DNA of 64,000 nucleotides. Source: an uncultured Actinomycetes bacterium. Its GTDB lineage: Bacteria > Actinomycetota > Actinomycetes > S36-B12 > UBA10799. Position numbers and translations under genes: made by a program. Of this stretch, positions 60,777-64,000 are shown in pieces. The stretch covers positions 1 through 64,000 of the forward strand of contig CAMPEQ010000008.1 in assembly GCA_946803585.1 (NCBI GenBank). The letters are read 5' to 3'. Every line of letters starts with the position of its first letter. Within the stretch, counting starts at the first letter, position 1. The notes under the pieces are model-generated. The model had not been told where the DNA came from, did not search any database, and was given only the letters and a program-made list of their open reading frames with translations.

Positions 60777-61121
60777 ATGGGAATCCGCAGCGCACCGAAA
60801 CCCAACACTGGAAGCCGTGCTCGGGATCACCTAGCAAACGAGCGCACGTATCTAGCTTGGATCCGGACCAGCCTCGCCGTCGTCACCATCGGGATCGTCA
60901 TCGCCGAGATCCTGCCAACCGGCGAGAAGTTGCCGATCCACCTTCCGCTCATCCTGCTCGCTCTCGGCGTCTCACTCATGGGCTACTCGCTGGTGTCCTA
61001 CTACCTTCGCCTCAAGAATCTGGAGCTTGGACAGTTCGCGTCTGACCGGGCCGGGCCGATCCTGCTCTCGGCGATGCTCGCGATCGTGGTCACCATCGGC
61101 GTCATCCTCATCGTCTTCTAG
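60777..61121 (+). CDS. DUF202 membrane protein, second
   Basis: The 114-residue protein has three spans and the DUF202 start DHLANERTYLAWIRTSLAVV, nearly the YidH consensus. ATG 60777 is the start. It is more typical of the family than the first copy, and the two are distant paralogues in tandem. The role is unknown. Downstream is a GNAT gene 37 bases away. Confidence 0.8.
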   Translation: MGIRSAPKPNTGSRARDHLANERTYLAWIRTSLAVVTIGIVIAEILPTGEKLPIHLPLILLALGVSLMGYSLVSYYLRLKNLELGQFASDRAGPILLSAMLAIVVTIGVILIVF

Positions 61122-61158
61122 GGGCTCACTGCTTGGCAGCTGTTTGTAGACTCCACTG

Positions 61159-61686
61159 GTGACTGAACCAGCGTGGATTGTCCGCCCAGTAGAACCGTCG
61201 GATATCGATCAGGTTTTCGGTTTGATTGTCGAACTCGCTGAGTACCAGCGAGCCCGCAAGCACGTGTCATCCACCCCATCGATGCTGCGTGATGCGCTCT
61301 TCCCCGCCGACGGGCGCCCCTTCCTCTGGGGACACGTCGCTGTCGCTACCGACGCCAATCCCGATAGCGACTCTCACGACACATCAAGCCGGATCGTCGG
61401 AATGATGTTGTGGTTCCTCAACTACTCAACATGGGACGGCACCCATGGGATCCACATCGAGGACCTCTATGTACAACCTCACACAAGGGGAACGGGCGTC
61501 GGTAAGAAGTTGCTCGCAGCAGTGGCGCAGATCTGCGTGGACCGCCACTACGGCCGGGTTGAGCTCGCCGTTCTGAAATGGAACTCGCCTACGATCAGCT
61601 TCTATCAGCAATGCGGGGGGATACAACTAGACGAATGGGACGGGTACCGGTTCGAGCCGACACAGCTACTAGCGAAGACCTTGTAG
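61159..61686 (+). CDS. GNAT family N-acetyltransferase (diamine-acetyltransferase-like)
   Basis: The 175-residue protein has the GNAT fold with the acetyl-CoA loop VQPHTRGTGVGKKLLAAVA at about 112-130. The start IVRPVEPSDIDQVFGLIVEL and the segment WFLNYSTWDGTHGIHIEDLYV recall spermidine/spermine-type acetyltransferases (SSAT-like). The substrate is unknown; a diamine or small amine is the best guess. GTG 61159. It converges with metX (11 bases). Confidence 0.8.
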   Translation: MTEPAWIVRPVEPSDIDQVFGLIVELAEYQRARKHVSSTPSMLRDALFPADGRPFLWGHVAVATDANPDSDSHDTSSRIVGMMLWFLNYSTWDGTHGIHIEDLYVQPHTRGTGVGKKLLAAVAQICVDRHYGRVELAVLKWNSPTISFYQQCGGIQLDEWDGYRFEPTQLLAKTL

Positions 61687-61697
61687 AAGCCTCCGGG

Positions 61698-62858
61698 CTA
61701 CGCGGGAAGAACAGCAGCGATGACCTCGCCGACTGCCGCCGACTCCAGGAGGAATCCATCATGGCCATAGTCAGATGGGATCTCGTACAACCGTGTTGCA
61801 GTCGGGATTAGGTCCACGAGTTGCTGCTGCAAGTAGAGCGGATAAAGCCGATCAGAGGTTATTCCAGCTATCACGACCGGAACGTCCACGTTGGCCAATG
61901 CTCGCTCGAGCCCGCCGCGCCCGCGCCCAACATCGTGAGTGGACATAGCGTCGGTGTTCGACAGGTAGGTCCCAGCATCAAAGCGGTCAGCCAGCTTCGA
62001 AGCTTGATGATCCAGATAGGATGTTATAGCGAATCGTCCGGCGCCCGCAGTCACACCTGGGGCATCGTCACTGAAGGCATCCTCTCCAGCTTGGGAGCGA
62101 TTGCCGAATCTGACCGCGAGCTCGTGCTCGGTTCGATACGTCAGATGCGCAACTCGGCGGGCAATACCGAGGCCAAGCAAGGGTGGCCCATGATCTGTGT
62201 CGTAGTAGTCGCCGGCCACCCAGTTCGGGTCCGCTGTGACCGCCTGAATCTGCAAGGTCTGAGTACCGATCTGATCAGCCGTCGCGACAGCACCGCACGC
62301 CAAAATTGCTGCGGCGCCAACTCGCTCCGGATACATCGCAAGCCACTCCAACGCGCGTAGCCCGCCCATCGATCCACCGACGATGGCGGCGAACGTATCG
62401 ATTTCCAAATGGTCGGCAAGTCGGGACTCGACGGCAACCTGATCACGAACCGTCACTCTGACCCAGCGTGAGCCCCAAGGACGACCATCCGGTGCCAACG
62501 ACGACGGGCCAGTTGTCCCTTGGCAACCCCCAAGGACGTTGCTAGCCACCACAAACCACTTATCGGTGTCGATCGCCCTACCTGGTCCCACGACATCTGA
62601 CCACCAGCCTGCACTGACGTGCCCTGGCCCAGCCTCCCCGGTGACATGTGAATCGCCTGTCAGGGCATGCAGAACCAGGACCGCGTTATCCCGCCGCGAA
62701 TTCAGAGTCCCCCATGTCTGGTACGCAACGGTCACATCCGGTAGCGAACCCCCAAGGTCGAGATCGACGTCGCCAACGTCGACAAAGAGACGTTCTCCGA
62801 CATCATCCCCGGGCCGCCAGTACGCGCCAGGCGGTGCTGGCGACCGGGATTCGTTCAT
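61698..62858 (-). CDS. metX: Homoserine O-acetyltransferase
   Basis: MetX activates homoserine to O-acetylhomoserine for methionine synthesis. The 386-residue alpha/beta-hydrolase shows the nucleophile elbow VGGSMGGLRALEW and the C-terminal catalytic DYGHDGFL, and the early YQTWGTLN. The gene overlaps metY by four bases. Whether it prefers acetyl-CoA or succinyl-CoA cannot be told from sequence here, but in actinobacteria MetX is usually an acetyltransferase and the adjacent sulfhydrylase fits. Confidence 0.92.
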   Translation of the reverse strand: MNESRSPAPPGAYWRPGDDVGERLFVDVGDVDLDLGGSLPDVTVAYQTWGTLNSRRDNAVLVLHALTGDSHVTGEAGPGHVSAGWWSDVVGPGRAIDTDKWFVVASNVLGGCQGTTGPSSLAPDGRPWGSRWVRVTVRDQVAVESRLADHLEIDTFAAIVGGSMGGLRALEWLAMYPERVGAAAILACGAVATADQIGTQTLQIQAVTADPNWVAGDYYDTDHGPPLLGLGIARRVAHLTYRTEHELAVRFGNRSQAGEDAFSDDAPGVTAGAGRFAITSYLDHQASKLADRFDAGTYLSNTDAMSTHDVGRGRGGLERALANVDVPVVIAGITSDRLYPLYLQQQLVDLIPTATRLYEIPSDYGHDGFLLESAAVGEVIAAVLPA

Positions 62859-64000
62859 GACTTGGCAGCGCTAAAGCCGATTTCGAGGTCCGCGATAATG
62901 TCAGTGATGTGCTCAAGCCCGACCGCTAAGCGGACGAGACCGGGAGTCACACCAGCAGTTGCCTGCTCCTCAACGGTGAGCTGCGAGTGGGTCGTTGAAG
63001 CTGGATGAATAACAAGACTCCGCACGTCGCCAATATTGGCGACGTGACTGTGGAGCTCAAGTGCCTCAACGAACTTCCTACCAGCTTCCTCTCCGCCCTC
63101 GATCTCGAAAGCGAGAACGGCGCCTGTTCCCTTCGGCGCGTACTTCTCGGCTAGCTGATGCCAGTTACTGCTCTCAAGACCGGCGTAGTTCACTTGCGCA
63201 ACCTGCGGGTGCGCTTCGAGGAAGGCCGCGACGGCTTCCGCGTTCTCCACGTGACGCTCAATCCGCAAACTCAAGGTCTCTAGTCCTTGTGCGATCAACC
63301 ATGCGTTGAACGGCGCCACTGCCGCGCCCAGGTCGCGCAGCAGTTGGACTCGGGCCTTCATGATGTAGGAGACGTTGGCTCCGAATGGTGACCCAACCCC
63401 AAGGTCGCGGGCGTACACAAGCCCGTTGTAGCTCGGGTCCGGCTCGTTGAAGTTCTTGAATCGCTCAGGATACTGCGAGTAGTCGAACGTGCCACCATCG
63501 ACGATCACACCGGCGATCGCGGTCCCGTGGCCGCCCAGGTACTTGGTCGCGGAGTGGACGACTACATCGGCACCCCAAGCCAGCGGATTGATCAGGTATG
63601 GCGTGGCGATGGTGTTGTCGATGATCAGCGGCACACCAGCGAGGTGCGCAACGTTGGCGATCTCCTCGATATCGAGAATGTCGTTTGCGGGGTTTGAAAT
63701 CGACTCCGCAAAGAAGGCGCGGGTATTGGGCTGCACAGCCGCCGACCAGGAGGCTGGGTCGTCTGGATCCTCCACGAAGCTGACGCTGATCCCAAGCTTG
63801 GGCAACGAGTAGTGGAAGAGGTTGTAGGTACCACCGTAGAGACGCGGACTCGAGACGATGTGGTCGCCTGCCTCGGCTACGTTCAGGATCGCGAGTGTCT
63901 CTGCCGCTTGACCGCTTGAGACGAGAAGGGCGCCGACTCCGCCTTCGAGGGCCGCGACCCGGTCCTCGACGGCCGCCTGCGTCGGGTTCATGATTCGCGT
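62855..64000 (-). CDS. metY: O-acetylhomoserine sulfhydrylase, 5' end cut by the window edge
   Basis: MetY makes homocysteine from O-acetylhomoserine and sulfide. The visible 381 codons lack the N-terminus: the frame runs to the right edge with no start (the last visible codons encode TRI before MNPTQAAVEDRVAALEGG, and the MNPT is internal). The family is about 430 residues, so roughly 50-60 residues are missing. The PLP lysine is in VVHSATKYLGGHG. It overlaps metX by four bases. Because the other end of the window makes sulfide from sulfate, this pair completes an inorganic sulfur to methionine route. Confidence 0.92.
   Translation of the reverse strand, partial: TRIMNPTQAAVEDRVAALEGGVGALLVSSGQAAETLAILNVAEAGDHIVSSPRLYGGTYNLFHYSLPKLGISVSFVEDPDDPASWSAAVQPNTRAFFAESISNPANDILDIEEIANVAHLAGVPLIIDNTIATPYLINPLAWGADVVVHSATKYLGGHGTAIAGVIVDGGTFDYSQYPERFKNFNEPDPSYNGLVYARDLGVGSPFGANVSYIMKARVQLLRDLGAAVAPFNAWLIAQGLETLSLRIERHVENAEAVAAFLEAHPQVAQVNYAGLESSNWHQLAEKYAPKGTGAVLAFEIEGGEEAGRKFVEALELHSHVANIGDVRSLVIHPASTTHSQLTVEEQATAGVTPGLVRLAVGLEHITDIIADLEIGFSAAKS

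Overview
The window reads as one contiguous piece of an actinobacterial chromosome with moderately high GC (about 58-60% by eye), densely packed and free of insertion sequences, phage genes, CRISPR arrays, rRNA and recognisable tRNAs. The assignment rests on lineage-typical genes: WhiB1, a fused Kgd-type 2-oxoglutarate dehydrogenase, SigR/RsrA, RsbW/SigF, a PdtaS-type histidine kinase, ribosomal protein bL37, a TB7.3-like biotin carrier and a DUF6104 protein. GTG and TTG starts are frequent.

Region by region. 1-7.4 kb: a one-directional assimilatory sulfate reduction operon (sulfite reductase, a 47-aa zinc-ribbon protein, CysH, CysD, CysN, siroheme synthase, a CbiX/SirB-like chelatase), closed by a 15-bp bidirectional hairpin. 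7.4-16 kb: a secreted amidase, then kgd, a DUF6104 protein, a quinone-oxidoreductase-like enzyme, malic enzyme and an orphan amino-acid-binding lipoprotein. 16-21 kb: rsbW-sigF, a membrane protein, a diacylglycerol-kinase-like protein, whiB1 and pdtaS. 21-26 kb: biotin operon bioA-F-D-B, followed by a 27-residue membrane peptide and a GNAT protein carrying a BsaP-like cysteine domain. 26-34 kb: a stand-alone biotin carboxylase with a 70-aa biotin carrier, bL37, sigR-rsrA, a nucleoside-hydrolase-like lipoprotein, an SRAP protein, aroA and rsgA. 34-43 kb: hisN, an AI-2E family permease, a PAS-GGDEF diguanylate cyclase, acetolactate synthase plus decarboxylase, and a cytochrome P450. 42-55 kb: two FUSC proteins, a GH15 trehalase-like enzyme, a GH13 enzyme, a DUF389 protein and phosphate acetyltransferase. 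55-61 kb: cell-envelope region with two paralogous M23 peptidases, an RDD membrane protein with 21 nonapeptide repeats, a GH18 protein and two DUF202 proteins. 61-64 kb: a GNAT protein and the metX-metY pair; metY runs off the right edge.

How it fits together. The left end makes sulfide from sulfate by the APS route (CysH carries the Fe-S cysteine pairs and there is no APS kinase); the right end can use sulfide by O-acetylhomoserine sulfhydrylation. The biotin operon sits beside enzymes that use biotin (accC, biotin carrier). The order whiB1 / pdtaS / TB7.3-like carrier / sigR-rsrA / SRAP / aroA / rsgA matches, from memory, the mycobacterial Rv3219-Rv3228 neighbourhood, with the biotin genes and accC lying inside it.

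Most interesting: the bioB-linked membrane peptide and GNAT-BsaP-like fusion; a three-box phased repeat upstream of accC; an exact SigR-type promoter whose transcript would be almost leaderless at sigR; an acetolactate decarboxylase with a ribbon-helix-helix-like N-terminus; and the nonapeptide-repeat RDD protein.
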